A stretch of DNA of 32,904 nucleotides, from assembly GCA_027887005.1 (NCBI GenBank), contig JAPCJI010000013.1:1-32904 (forward strand), read 5' to 3'. Below are positions 8,367-14,977 of this stretch, one piece after another. Origin of the DNA: Nitrososphaerota archaeon. Lineage in GTDB: Archaea > Thermoproteota > Nitrososphaeria > Nitrososphaerales > Gagatemarchaeaceae. The notes below the pieces were generated by a model. That model worked only from the letters and a program-made list of their open reading frames with translations, was not told the DNA's origin and did no database searches. A program made the translations under genes and the position numbers. Numbering within the stretch: the stretch's first letter is position 1; each line of letters starts with the position of its first letter.

Positions 8367-8632
8367 GACTTCGAAGTATACGTCGTGTATCCGCAGTTCC
8401 CGCAGGTGAGCCTGCCTTCGTGCTGGGCCATGAAGTACCCCCTGCCACATCTCGGACATTCCTTCCTGAGCCTCGTCAGGGTGTCGCCCTCCACCTTGTA
8501 GAGCTTGTGGACCTGGATGCGCCTCTTCGGCGCCTTCACTTTCACTTTCTTCTCTGGCTTCTTCTCCTCTACGGGTGCAGCCTCGGCTGGCATGGGCGCC
8601 GGAGCGGGTGGAGCGGGCTGTTGCTTTGACAT
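8363..8632 (-). CDS. rps27ae: Ribosomal protein S27ae
   Basis: This 89-residue small-subunit zinc-ribbon protein has CPRC (about 60-63) and CGNC (78-81) as the metal site, with the typical KLYKVEGDTLTRLRKECPRCG segment. The first 40 residues are an extra Pro/Ala-rich then Lys-rich tail (PAPPAPAPMPAEAAP, then EKKPEKKVKVKAPKRR). Most archaeal homologues are nearer 50-65 residues. It starts directly after the rps24e stop (TAGATG). It is last in the rpoE operon and overlaps the 3' end of the convergent kinase gene by 4 bp. Confidence 0.93.
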   Translation of the reverse strand: MSKQQPAPPAPAPMPAEAAPVEEKKPEKKVKVKAPKRRIQVHKLYKVEGDTLTRLRKECPRCGRGYFMAQHEGRLTCGNCGYTTYTSKS

Positions 8633-8986
8633 CTACTTCTTCGTCTCCGCCGGAGGTGCGGCCGTCGCTGCCTTCTTCCTTTCCTGCCTCAGCTTCTCTC
8701 TCTCTTCCTTTGTGAGCATCCTCTCCTCGAGATATCTGGGGTGGACTCGCTTCTTTGCTTCCGCCGAAGAGTAAACGTAGAACCTACCCGAGACGTCGGT
8801 GGTACCAGCCCGGCCGTCCAGGCCGACTATACCTATGTTCTCGGGCGCGACGCCCAGCTGCTCGGCGACCGCGGCGATTGCCTCCTTCCTTGTTAGCTTC
8901 CCCGCCCTCCCCTCAAGTTTCATTTCGACATAGGACCTTCCTAGGACCTTGGACTCGGATTTCTTCTCTGCCTGCAAGTCGAACAT
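8633..8986 (-). CDS. rps24e: Ribosomal protein S24e
   Basis: This 117-residue small-subunit protein shows the core KLTRKEAIAAVAEQLGV and the basic tail HPRYLEERMLTKEEREKLRQ typical of S24e, plus an Ala/Pro/Lys extension. The frame is open to an ATG at 9013, but its first codons carry a TATA-like element (9001-9010), so the ATG at 8986 (MFDLQ) is preferred. If that element is a real promoter, initiation near 8979 would favour the TTG at 8977 instead. It lies between the dephospho-CoA kinase gene and rps27ae. Confidence 0.92.
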   Translation of the reverse strand: MFDLQAEKKSESKVLGRSYVEMKLEGRAGKLTRKEAIAAVAEQLGVAPENIGIVGLDGRAGTTDVSGRFYVYSSAEAKKRVHPRYLEERMLTKEEREKLRQERKKAATAAPPAETKK

Positions 8987-9021
8987 CCCTGCCCCGTGGG
9001 GGATATAAATCAAACACGCGG

Positions 9022-9543
9022 TCAGCGTATTTCCGGAATCCCCATCTCGGAGAGGATGACCCTGTTCCTCGTCTTGGACTCCTTGTCAACTTTCACGGCC
9101 ACGATGCCCTCCCCCGGCTGGCCGTAGAAGACCATGGCAGAGTCGGGTGCGACCGCGATGGCCGGGATCGCCAGCAGGTCCTCCTCGCCTTCGACAAGGA
9201 CCCTTACAGGCTTATTTCCCCTAAAGGCCTCCCTTATCCCATTGATGGCCTCATCCGTCACCGTCCCCGCCGGGTTGTGCACATCGATCTGGCGAACATA
9301 CTCAACTTCTGGGAGCGCCCTCTCACGCCTGTTCTCCTTGCTGTCGACCACCTGGACGTCCGGTGCCCTCCCCATGGCCCCGAGAGTTTCGGTGACACGG
9401 TCCCCGACGCTTATTACGAAAGCAGAATCCCGCACGAGTTCTGCGAAGGAGTGGCCCCTAACCTCCTCCCCCGAGTAAAGGTGGCCCAGCGGTTTCGCGA
9501 GTCTGGGCCTGAGGGTCACTGGTAGCTTGTACACATTCGGCAA
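9022..9543 (-). CDS. GTP-dependent dephospho-CoA kinase (DUF359 family)
   Basis: This 173-residue protein matches the archaeal DUF359 family, shown in Thermococcus to phosphorylate dephospho-CoA using GTP as the last step of CoA synthesis. Recognisable blocks are VISVGDRVTETL, QIDVHNPAGTVT and the strongly conserved VEGEEDLLAIPAIAVAP followed by VFYGQPGEGIVAV. The conserved location between spt4 and rps24e in archaeal genomes supports the call. It starts 4 bp after the spt4 stop, inside the rpoE operon, which ties CoA synthesis to transcription and translation genes. Confidence 0.92.
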   Translation of the reverse strand: MPNVYKLPVTLRPRLAKPLGHLYSGEEVRGHSFAELVRDSAFVISVGDRVTETLGAMGRAPDVQVVDSKENRRERALPEVEYVRQIDVHNPAGTVTDEAINGIREAFRGNKPVRVLVEGEEDLLAIPAIAVAPDSAMVFYGQPGEGIVAVKVDKESKTRNRVILSEMGIPEIR

Positions 9544-9547
9544 GCAG

Positions 9548-9733
9548 TCAGCTTACCTTGAGGGCGTATCGGCCGGGCTTGGTGATTCCTAGGGTCTTCG
9601 CCACCTGGGACTTTTCTGGGTTGAGTACTATGATGAGGCCGGACCACTCGTTGCTTAGCTCAGTGGAACCGTCGTTGGGGCAGGCCTTCTCTGTAGTCAA
9701 TATCTTGCACTTCCTACAGGCGAGTTCTTTCAA
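9548..9733 (-). CDS. spt4: Transcription elongation factor Spt4 (RpoE2)
   Basis: This 61-residue zinc-binding factor partners Spt5 on RNA polymerase to promote processivity. The first metal half-site is CRKC (residues 6-9). Only one further cysteine (CPNDG, about 18) is seen where many members have CxxC, so the second half-site is incomplete. The core SNEWSGLIIVLNPEKSQVAKTLG is characteristic. It lies 11 bp after rpoE, the normal archaeal order. Confidence 0.92.
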   Translation of the reverse strand: MKELACRKCKILTTEKACPNDGSTELSNEWSGLIIVLNPEKSQVAKTLGITKPGRYALKVS

Positions 9734-9744
9734 GGTTCTTCTCT

Positions 9745-10329
9745 CTACTTGGCGGCCCGCTCTTCGACCTTCCGCGACTTCTGGGCCTTGGCGACCTCGT
9801 CATCGATCCATTCGAGGGCTCCCAGGAAGGGCTGTCTGCAGGTCACTCCTATTTTTCCCATGGAGATTCCATGTCCAAGGCTGACCGCGGTTATCCTCAC
9901 TCTGACCTTGCTCCCTACCTTCAGGGACCGCTTGCTCTGCGAGGCGGTGATGATCCCAGATTTCACATCGCTCGTCAGGTAGTCATCCATTATCTGGCTG
10001 AGGTGCAGGAGAGCATCGGCAGGCCCGATCCTGACGAAAGCCCCGAAGTCCGTCACCTCGACAATCTCCCCTTCCACGAGCTCCTGCTTGAGGGGGTAGA
10101 AGGACAGGACTTCGAACTTGACCCTGTGGTAGGTCGCTCCGTCTCCGGCGATGATCTTGCCTACTTTGTCCACTTCGACCTTGGTAACTAGAATGAGGTA
10201 CCCATGGTCGGGGTTGATTGTGCTTTCGTACTTCAGCTTCAGGAGGTCGAGCGCCACCTTCTCGAGAGGGGAGCCGAACTTGTCAGGTGGAACGCGGACT
10301 ACGTCTTCAAGGTTGACGAGTTGAAACAT
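9745..10329 (-). CDS. rpoE: DNA-directed RNA polymerase subunit E' (Rpo7)
   Basis: This 194-residue protein is the archaeal Rpb7 homologue. With Rpo4 it forms the stalk of RNA polymerase and binds emerging RNA. Residues 1-80 form the tip domain and about 80-165 the S1 RNA-binding domain (GEIVEVTDFGAFVRIGP, then LLHLSQIMDDY). A short Lys/Glu-rich tail follows. It is the first gene of the minus-strand operon rpoE-spt4-dephospho-CoA kinase-rps24e-rps27ae. Start codon ATG. Confidence 0.95.
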   Translation of the reverse strand: MFQLVNLEDVVRVPPDKFGSPLEKVALDLLKLKYESTINPDHGYLILVTKVEVDKVGKIIAGDGATYHRVKFEVLSFYPLKQELVEGEIVEVTDFGAFVRIGPADALLHLSQIMDDYLTSDVKSGIITASQSKRSLKVGSKVRVRITAVSLGHGISMGKIGVTCRQPFLGALEWIDDEVAKAQKSRKVEERAAK

Positions 10330-10364
10330 GAATGTTCAGGAACGGCCCCTCGCTTTGGGTAGCC

Positions 10365-10374
10365 GATATTAATC
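10365..10374 (-). promoter_or_regulatory. TATA promoter of the rpoE operon
   Basis: Read on the minus strand, GATTAATATC is centred near 10370. It predicts a start near 10344 and a leader of about 15 nt before the rpoE ATG at 10329. Confidence 0.55.
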
Positions 10375-10401
10375 TTTAGTTAGCATGAAACGAGTTCCCT
10401 G

Positions 10402-11187
10402 TCAAATCCGGGCCAGCGACGGGGGTAGCGCCCTCTTGTGTGCCGACCGCCTGTGCATCCCTATCACTTCCCTCACAACCGCGGGACTCACCTTCGCCTT
10501 GGAGGCCGCCGCCTTCGGTGAGACCTTCAGGTCAAAGAGGCAGTGAAGCACGACGTCGAGCTTCTCGTAGGCCGCCGGAAGCTCTTCTTCGGCGGTATGA
10601 CCAGGCCAAAGTTGAGGGGAAGCTGGTTTGTCGACGATTCTTTTGGGAAGACCTAGGGAACTGCTCAGAAGTCTCACCTGGGTCTTGTACAGGTGGGCGA
10701 TTGGAAGGAAATCTACTCCTCCGTCGCCCCACTTCGTAAAGAAACCCAGTAGTTCCTCCGACCTGTCGCCGGTCCCGGCCACGAGGAGACCCCTACTGTT
10801 CGCGATCAGATACAGAATAATCATCCTTGTCCTCGCCTCCACATTTGCCTTCGCAATTCTGCCTCCCTTTTCTCCGACAGTTGCGTCCAACGCATCCACC
10901 AGGGGCGATATTGACACCCTCACAGTCTCGACTCCCCAACGAGAGGCAAGAGCTTCACCGTCCCTGAGGTCGTTCTTTGGGGTGTGATTCGATGGCATAA
11001 GCGCTGCGACGACATTTTGAGGCCCCAGCGCCTTCACGCAGAGGGACCCTGCGAGAGCGCTGTCGACCCCCCCACTAACTCCGACCACCACTCCTCTGGC
11101 TCCTGCATCCCTGACGACCTTGCGTATGAAGGTGGTTATCCTCCTTTCTTCCTTCGTCGGTTCTATCGAACGGGAGTAGCCTGCCAT
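10402..11187 (-). CDS. nadE: NH3-dependent NAD+ synthetase
   Basis: This 261-residue N-type ATP pyrophosphatase amidates deamido-NAD+ to NAD+. The P-loop is VGVSGGVDSA (about 35-44). Further conserved blocks are AGTGDRSEELLGFFTKWGDGG and FLPIAHLYKTQVR, and the C-terminal EEELPAAYEKLD. There is no N-terminal glutaminase domain, so ammonia is the expected donor. The frame extends back to 11268, overlapping the PIN gene, but the ATG at 11187 follows a GAGG element and gives the family's usual length. It is downstream of aIF2-gamma and the PIN gene on the same strand. Confidence 0.93.
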   Translation of the reverse strand: MAGYSRSIEPTKEERRITTFIRKVVRDAGARGVVVGVSGGVDSALAGSLCVKALGPQNVVAALMPSNHTPKNDLRDGEALASRWGVETVRVSISPLVDALDATVGEKGGRIAKANVEARTRMIILYLIANSRGLLVAGTGDRSEELLGFFTKWGDGGVDFLPIAHLYKTQVRLLSSSLGLPKRIVDKPASPQLWPGHTAEEELPAAYEKLDVVLHCLFDLKVSPKAAASKAKVSPAVVREVIGMHRRSAHKRALPPSLARI

Positions 11188-11233
11188 GTCCTCTGAACCT
11201 TGGCGCGGGCGCCTTAACTCCTTTTTCAGATGT

Positions 11234-11599
11234 CTAGCGAACGGTGACTCTTCCTGAACTGAGCCCAATCACCTTGACATGCTGCGCTTTCAGAATCCGC
11301 CCCAGTCTTTTGTCGATTGTGGCGACCGGAGAATCATTGGTCACTGCCGCCGATATGATTTCGTCGTCCACACTCGCTTCCCCGCAAGATTGGCTCTTGA
11401 AGGCATCAGACAGGGTTAGGGCGACGGAGGCATACCTGGCCTTCCTCCCCTGTCGCCTTGAGAGAAGGCCAAGTTCGCCCCTCACACAGTCCAAGAGCAC
11501 TGGCTCGAACTTCCCTAGTATCTCGGTCATGTCCTCGAACCAGGTGGTCGGACGCTCGACCACAGCCATCAGAAAGCTTGTGTCGAAGATGACTTTCAA
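11234..11599 (-). CDS. PIN-domain protein linked to aIF2-gamma (Fcf1-like)
   Basis: This 121-residue PIN-fold protein has the expected acidic residues: FDTSFLM at the N-terminus, a mid-sequence Glu in VRGELGLL, ASVDDEIISAA, and VATIDKRLG near the end. PIN domains are metal-dependent ribonucleases. Archaeal relatives next to aIF2-gamma are usually classed with the Fcf1/Utp23 rRNA-processing group rather than toxins. No antitoxin gene is adjacent, which fits. It starts with TTG, 3 nt after the aIF2-gamma stop, so it is co-transcribed and probably translationally coupled. Confidence 0.82.
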   Translation of the reverse strand: MKVIFDTSFLMAVVERPTTWFEDMTEILGKFEPVLLDCVRGELGLLSRRQGRKARYASVALTLSDAFKSQSCGEASVDDEIISAAVTNDSPVATIDKRLGRILKAQHVKVIGLSSGRVTVR

Positions 11600-11602
11600 A
11601 CG

Positions 11603-12868
11603 CTACTTGAGGACGCCCGAGCCGATAAGCCGCCACCGCTCTGCGATTCTCCTGCTTACCGCCGCTCTCATGCCCGGGTCGACCGCGACCGGTTTCTTCA
11701 GGTCGACCTCGATCACGTCCACCCGCGCTGAAGTGACCACCGCCGGAGTTGATGCAGTTCCCAGGTTAAGGCGAAGGTTCTCGCCAGGCCGCACCTTGTC
11801 GACCTTGACCAGCTCAGCCGACCCCACGGCAGTCTCGAACAGGTCCAGGTCCAGCGTGATGTGTTCCCATATGGGTGGCAGTTTCCCCGGTTTCCCAATA
11901 ACGCTCCCGACCATCTGGTCGCCCTTGGTGAACGTCGGGTCTAGGTGCGTCCCTACGGCGATGAGGCCTCCCGGACCCACCTTCTGTGCCTTTCCTGCGC
12001 CAGTCTCGAGGGAGGATACCTTCGTCACCACCGGGATGTACTTGGAGCTCCTTTCGTCTAGCATCCCGGGCCTGAGCTCGACTTCCTGACCCTCTACAAG
12101 TTCGCCTCGGACCAGGCTTCCGCCGAGCACCCCTCCGTTGAGGACGGAGACCTCGTCCCCGGGCCTGTTCACGTCGAAGCTTCTTACCACGTACATGAGC
12201 GAGTCGGCCGACGCGTCGCGTTTGGGGGTGGGGATTGCGTCCTCCAAACCCTCGATCAGGACGTCAATGTTGAGCTTCTGCTGGGCGGAAATGGGAATGA
12301 TCGGCGCGTCAGCGGCCACAGTGTTTTTCACGAACTTCTCTATCTGCTCCAGGTTCTTCTTTGCCTCCTGGTCGGTCACCAGGTCGACCTTGTTCTGTGC
12401 GATCACAATCTTGTCCATGCCGAGCATCTGGAGGGCCTGAAGGTGCTCCCTCGTCTGAGGCTTCGGCACTGGCTCGTTGGCGGCGATCACCAACATGGCT
12501 CCATCCATGAGGAAGGCGCCAGCCAGCATGTTGGTCATGAGGCTCTCGTGGCCTGGTGCATCCACGAAGCTGACCGCCCTGAGGAGCTGGGTCTTCCTGC
12601 CGTCATGCGGGCAGATAGAGCTCGTGGAGAAAGCGTCGGGGGGAGAGTCCTTGGCGCACCGGTAGAACGCAGCGTCCGCATAGCCGACCTTGATCGTGAT
12701 CCCTCTCTTGAGCTCCTCACTGTGGGCGCTGGTCCAGACTCCAGTGATCGCAGAGACCAGGGTGCTCTTGCCGTGGTCCACGTGCCCCGCCGTGCCGATG
12801 TTGACTTCTGGCTGCCTGGGGAGGAGGGGCCGACCAATGGGGGGCTCTGAAACGAGCTTCTGCGCCAA
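11603..12868 (-). CDS. eif2g: Translation initiation factor aIF2 subunit gamma
   Basis: This 421-residue GTPase subunit of aIF2 delivers initiator Met-tRNA to the small ribosomal subunit. G1 is GHVDHGKS (28-35), the switch I region contains RGITIK (55-60), G3 is DAPGH (103-107) and G4 NKVD (159-162), followed by two beta-barrel domains. The zinc-knuckle insertion is degenerate: CAKD (71-74) and CPHD (86-89) have Asp in place of the second Cys of each CxxC. It starts with TTG at 12868, preceded by a strong GAGGAGG site, and no in-frame ATG lies upstream. It leads the aIF2-gamma/PIN/nadE group. Confidence 0.96.
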   Translation of the reverse strand: MAQKLVSEPPIGRPLLPRQPEVNIGTAGHVDHGKSTLVSAITGVWTSAHSEELKRGITIKVGYADAAFYRCAKDSPPDAFSTSSICPHDGRKTQLLRAVSFVDAPGHESLMTNMLAGAFLMDGAMLVIAANEPVPKPQTREHLQALQMLGMDKIVIAQNKVDLVTDQEAKKNLEQIEKFVKNTVAADAPIIPISAQQKLNIDVLIEGLEDAIPTPKRDASADSLMYVVRSFDVNRPGDEVSVLNGGVLGGSLVRGELVEGQEVELRPGMLDERSSKYIPVVTKVSSLETGAGKAQKVGPGGLIAVGTHLDPTFTKGDQMVGSVIGKPGKLPPIWEHITLDLDLFETAVGSAELVKVDKVRPGENLRLNLGTASTPAVVTSARVDVIEVDLKKPVAVDPGMRAAVSRRIAERWRLIGSGVLK

Positions 12869-12892
12869 ATCGAACCTCCTCTCTTCATCTGA

Positions 12893-12902
12893 CCTTTTTA
12901 AG
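12893..12902 (-). promoter_or_regulatory. TATA-like promoter of aIF2-gamma
   Basis: Read on the minus strand, CTTAAAAAGG is centred near 12898, about 30 bp before the TTG start at 12868. The GAGGAGG site lies at 12876-12882, so the leader would be very short if this box is used. Confidence 0.5.
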
Positions 12903-12906
12903 TCCG

Positions 12907-13293
12907 CGCGTTTCGTTTGAACTTTGAAAGCGGACAGGCCTACCCACGGATCACCTCGGTCCCGGGAATGAATGCGATCCCGTCAGATTCTTTGCTGCGC
13001 CGACCGCCGCCGGATTCTCAACGTATCTGTGGTGGAAAGCAGAACGTCAGTCGGGATGACGCCCATCTCAAAGGCAGACTCTTGATTCTGACACCAATTG
13101 GTCGGTTCCAAGCCCAATTAGGTGGACCAGAGCAGGCACATTGAATCTTGGAAAGGGGATGCATACATCGCCCCTGGCGTCATTCTTACCGGGAGTGCGT
13201 CGCACTTTCGGGCTCTGAGCAACAGAAGTGGCATAGGAGTAAGACAACAGAACAAGTGGCATTTGCCTAGGAAATGGCGTTCTCATGAGTAGA
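12907..13293. other. Gene-free intergenic stretch
   Basis: About 390 bp between the divergent aIF2-gamma promoter and the next promoter. Short open frames here show no family resemblance. A small hairpin (CAGA at 13074-13077 with TCTG at 13086-13089) was checked as a possible anticodon arm, but no acceptor, D or T arm could be built around it. Base composition is less GC-rich than in the flanking core genes. Confidence 0.5.
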
Positions 13294-13301
13294 TGTATAT
13301 C
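13294..13301 (+). promoter_or_regulatory. TATA promoter of a small membrane protein gene
   Basis: TGTATATC is centred near 13298 and predicts a start near 13324, leaving a 25-nt leader before the ATG at 13349. Confidence 0.5.
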
Positions 13302-13348
13302 TAGTGGGCACCGTTTGGTTGCTGTTGAGTTCAGGTAGGGGCGAGAAA

Positions 13349-13588
13349 ATGAAAAAGAGGAACCTCGCGATTGTCCTTGTCATCATCTACGTAGCAGTTG
13401 TGGTGGTTGCTGGAAATTCCGTTACTTTCACGTGCTTTCCAGAGACGACCAACTGCCAAAGTTACTCCCCCGTTGATACTCTGTTACTCTTCTCGATTCC
13501 TGCTGCATCAATGGTCGCATTGTACTTAGTCGTGCCGAGGACTTTCCCCAAGGCATTCGCCAATCACTCAACCGCTCAGGGAAGTTAG
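13349..13588 (+). CDS. Small two-helix membrane protein, unknown
   Basis: This 79-residue protein has two hydrophobic segments, about 6-23 (LAIVLVIIYVAVVVVAG) and 45-62 (LLLFSIPAASMVALYLVV). They are joined by a short loop with two cysteines (TCFPETTNC) that could form a disulphide outside the cell. The Lys/Arg-rich start (MKKRN) suggests the N-terminus is inside. A TATA box 51 bp upstream and a GGGGCGAG purine stretch before the ATG support this start over the GTG at 13304. No family is recognised. Confidence 0.5.
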   Translation: MKKRNLAIVLVIIYVAVVVVAGNSVTFTCFPETTNCQSYSPVDTLLLFSIPAASMVALYLVVPRTFPKAFANHSTAQGS

Positions 13589-13649
13589 CGGCATTCTGGC
13601 GATTGAACCAACATAGATACTTCGTTCTCCAGCGATCGGTTCGGAAATT

Positions 13650-13709
13650 GGATTCGCTTAATTTCTTAAGCGCATACCACCGGGCCCGCTTAGAATTCTA
13701 AGCGAATCC
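13650..13709. repeat. Nested inverted repeats
   Basis: An outer 11-bp inverted repeat (GGATTCGCTTA at 13650-13660, TAAGCGAATCC at 13699-13709) encloses two inner ones. The first is a 7-bp stem with 4-nt loop at 13655-13672 (CGCTTAA, TTTC, TTAAGCG). The second is a perfect 18-bp palindrome at 13687-13704 (CGCTTAGAATTCTAAGCG). A CGGGCCCG palindrome lies between them. The CGCTTA word occurs four times in alternating orientation. It is non-coding; see the findings. Confidence 0.85.
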
Positions 13710-13784
13710 TTACAAAACAAACGTGCATTATTCTATGCCACGCAGATTGTACAGAAGAAGTTGCGCCACCTATTTTGCACAGAA

Positions 13785-13866
13785 CCCACTTTCGGTGCCG
13801 TTGGATATGAAGAAAGTGGGACTGGTCTGTTCGATTCGACCGCCAAAAGTGGGACTTTGCGGGACA
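13785..13866. repeat. Cluster of short GTGGGACT repeats
   Basis: AAAGTGGGACT occurs directly at 13813-13823 and 13846-13856, exactly 33 bp apart. The inverted partner CCCACTTTC lies at 13785-13793, and a looser copy GCGGGACA at 13859-13866. Spacing near three helical turns is the kind expected of a protein-binding array or a transposon end. No transposase frame is present nearby. Confidence 0.6.
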
Positions 13867-13946
13867 AATTCTGACTTTCATGACGGCACGAAATTGGTTA
13901 TCATTGCTCGTACGAGGGGTGGACAAAATCGCCTTTCCTATCAAAC

Positions 13947-13955
13947 CGTTTATAG
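13947..13955 (+). promoter_or_regulatory. TATA promoter of the anchored cupredoxin-like gene
   Basis: CGTTTATAG is centred near 13951-13952. The predicted start is about 13978, coinciding with the TTG start codon at 13980, so the mRNA is probably leaderless. Confidence 0.55.
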
Positions 13956-13979
13956 TTCCATGTCTCGAAGAAGTTCCCC

Positions 13980-14558
13980 TTGAAGCGCAGAGGTAAGAAG
14001 AGGTTCGGAAACCTGGCCTTCTTCGTCCCGGTGGTTCTCCTGGTGGCTGTAATCCTGTTCGGCCTCTATCAGAACTTGGGAAGCGGGAACGGAACGCTCG
14101 TAGTCGAGGCACAGAGCTCCTACGGGTCATCGTCACATTTTATCTCGGCCTTAGCAACGGTCTCCGGCGCCACCAAACAAACCCCGTTCAGCCTAAGCGT
14201 CAAGCCGGGCCCGTACACGGTAACGTATGGTGACCTTCAGTGGTATTGGTCGCCACCCCCCAAGACTGTGACAGTCCTCGGAGGGACCAGCGCCTATGCG
14301 GTGGGTGTTTACGTCCCCATTCCGGTTATCGTCGGGGTGAACGGACCTGGGTTCAACGTGACGCAGGTCAATGCAAAGAGTGGGATAACTCCGCTGGTCT
14401 GGATTGACACGACTGTTCGTGCGGTCCAGCTGAAGAGCAGTATGTTCAACGTGATGTTGTCTCCTGGGCAGAACTACACACGGGTCTTCACGGTCTCGGA
14501 AAAACTGATCGTAACCATCCCTGACACTGGAGCAACGATGACTGTGAACGTAGCATAA
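13980..14558 (+). CDS. Membrane-anchored extracytoplasmic protein with cupredoxin-like C-terminus
   Basis: This 192-residue protein has a basic start (KRRGKKRFGN) and one N-terminal membrane helix (about 12-30), which places the rest outside the cell. Residues about 35-115 look like a small beta-sandwich of the surface-protein type. The C-terminal ~75 residues have the rhythm of a cupredoxin (ITPLVWIDTTVRAVQL, LSPGQNYTRVFTVSE, TGATMTVNV). However, the His, Cys and Met copper ligands are absent, so metal binding is unlikely. The TTG start matches the predicted transcription start. It lies 420 bp before the S-layer pair. Function unknown; the fold call is inference. Confidence 0.7.
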   Translation: MKRRGKKRFGNLAFFVPVVLLVAVILFGLYQNLGSGNGTLVVEAQSSYGSSSHFISALATVSGATKQTPFSLSVKPGPYTVTYGDLQWYWSPPPKTVTVLGGTSAYAVGVYVPIPVIVGVNGPGFNVTQVNAKSGITPLVWIDTTVRAVQLKSSMFNVMLSPGQNYTRVFTVSEKLIVTIPDTGATMTVNVA

Positions 14559-14938
14559 GATTGTGAGGGATCCCGCTTCAGAGCTGGATGAGAGACATCT
14601 GCCGGAGTGCTATCGAGGCAGAATCATGCGTTTCGGCGCTGTTTCTCAGCTCAGCCGTTGCAAAATCAGGTTGCGACGACCCCCCGAGGTAGAAGTTTAG
14701 AACCGCAAAGTAAAAGGCCCGAATTCTGGGCCTTGAAGAGGGCGAGATACCTGATTCGGTCTGGGTTTCGCTTCCTGTGCGAGCAGAACGACGCAACATC
14801 GGCCTGCTGGGGAGAAAGTGGACTTGGAATCAAGACTTGGAAACTGTATCTGCTCTGTTCCTCTGCCCGGCTGCTAGACGAGCGGTATTCCGGGTCCTTC
14901 CGGGCCAAAGGAGTAGAAATGGACGATTTATCCACCGC
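14559..14938. other. Long non-coding stretch before the S-layer genes, with a hairpin
   Basis: No convincing coding frame is seen in about 380 bp. A hairpin at 14714-14734 pairs AAGGCCC with GGGCCTT around a GAATTCT loop. On the minus strand it is followed by a TTTTACTTT run, terminator-like, but no minus-strand gene feeds into it. The S-layer promoter is at the far end of the stretch, so this is not its leader. It could hold a small RNA or upstream regulatory sites. Confidence 0.5.
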
Positions 14939-14948
14939 CTTTATATAC
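14939..14948 (+). promoter_or_regulatory. TATA promoter of the S-layer operon
   Basis: CTTTATATAC is one of the best TATA boxes in the window. Centred near 14944, it predicts a start near 14970, eight bases before the ATG at 14978. A strong promoter fits an abundant surface protein. Confidence 0.65.
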
Positions 14949-14977
14949 TTGGACGCGAAGGCTTTCTTGAAAATATC

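Noticed and set aside
7305-8459. A 384-codon open frame on the minus strand opposite the kinase gene
   Set aside because: It is the antisense of a well-supported gene in high-GC DNA, is His/Gly/Pro-rich and shows no recognisable domain.
11244-12089. A 281-codon plus-strand open frame opposite aIF2-gamma and the PIN gene
   Set aside because: Ser/Thr-rich composition produced by reading conserved genes backwards; no domain.
13074-13130. A possible tRNA around CAGACTCTTGATTCTG and GGTTCCAAGCC
   Set aside because: A four-pair stem and a T-loop-like word are present, but no acceptor stem, D arm or consistent T stem could be formed on either strand, even allowing introns.
14777-14977. Upstream extension of the S-layer protein
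   Set aside because: It would place about 67 residues, with the promoter inside them, before an obvious signal peptide.
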